NCBI GenBank assembly: GCA_004555855.1
Contig: SFJQ01000088.1
Coordinates: forward strand, 1-6,485
DNA from: [Eubacterium] saphenum
GTDB taxonomy: Bacteria > Bacillota > Clostridia > Oscillospirales > Ruminococcaceae
Reading direction: 5' to 3'
DNA: 6,485 nucleotides
This document shows positions 6,452 to 6,485 of this stretch, one piece after another. A model generated the notes under the pieces. That model was given only the letters and a program-made list of their open reading frames with translations. It was not told the DNA's origin and searched no databases. Every line of letters starts with the position of its first letter. Positions within the stretch are counted from its first letter, which is position 1. The translations under genes were made by a program, and so were the position numbers.

Positions 6452-6469
6452 TTGCCGAACACTCGGCAA
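6452..6469 (+). other. Leader hairpin just downstream of the promoter
   Basis: TTGCCGA (6452-6458) and TCGGCAA (6463-6469) form a perfect 7-bp stem with an ACAC loop, about 15 bases after the expected transcription start. ATAT on each side can extend it past a small internal loop. A T-run begins at 6479 and reaches the window edge, 9 bases after the stem. It could be a 5' stabilising hairpin, part of an attenuator, or a terminator of a very short RNA. The window ends too soon to decide. Confidence 0.45.
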
Positions 6470-6485
6470 GAAATATAATTTTTTT

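Noticed and set aside
6255..6452. Minus-strand open frame of 65 codons in the right-hand gap
   Set aside because: The composition is that of AT-rich non-coding DNA, no domain is visible, and it covers the promoter and the shared regulatory element.

Overview
The window reads like a chromosomal stretch of a Gram-positive anaerobe of class Clostridia, probably an Oscillospirales/Ruminococcaceae-type gut or rumen bacterium. This is inferred from protein style (YgiQ, TypA and an RluA-family enzyme with an N-R-I-D-R catalytic motif), Shine-Dalgarno use, GC-rich codon choice inside genes, AT-rich gaps and TTGACA/TATAAT-type promoters. No marker gene fixes the genus. All supported genes lie on the + strand, and no mobile element, CRISPR array, tRNA or rRNA was seen.

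Layout. (1) Positions 2-1855 hold a YgiQ-family radical SAM protein that enters from the left edge and lacks its true start. (2) Positions 1803-2813 hold a membrane-anchored, stand-alone ComEC-type metallo-beta-lactamase-fold protein that overlaps the end of ygiQ by 53 bases. (3) A 152-base AT-rich gap carries a clear promoter. (4) Positions 2966-4789 hold the ribosome-associated GTPase TypA/BipA. (5) Positions 4811-5275 hold a GNAT acetyltransferase reading frame broken by one in-frame TGA at codon 24, where tryptophan is expected. (6) Positions 5272-6240 hold an RluA-family 23S rRNA pseudouridine synthase, overlapping the GNAT stop by 4 bases (ATGA). (7) Positions 6241-6485 are AT-rich and non-coding, with a weak terminator candidate, a strong promoter and a leader hairpin for a gene beyond the right edge.

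How the genes fit together. typA, the GNAT frame and the pseudouridine synthase form a tight operon (gaps of 21 and -4 bases) read from the promoter at 2887-2915. Two of the three products concern the ribosome (a ribosome-binding GTPase and an rRNA-modifying enzyme). ygiQ and the MBL gene form a separate upstream unit.

The best leads are the GNAT nonsense codon and the two intergenic regions. These share both a near-identical tandem -35 block, TTGACAARGT(A)TCTTGA, followed by TTGTATAATA, and an upstream element, TTGT-S-AAA(A)-ATGCACAAAA. I found no convincing new multi-gene system here.
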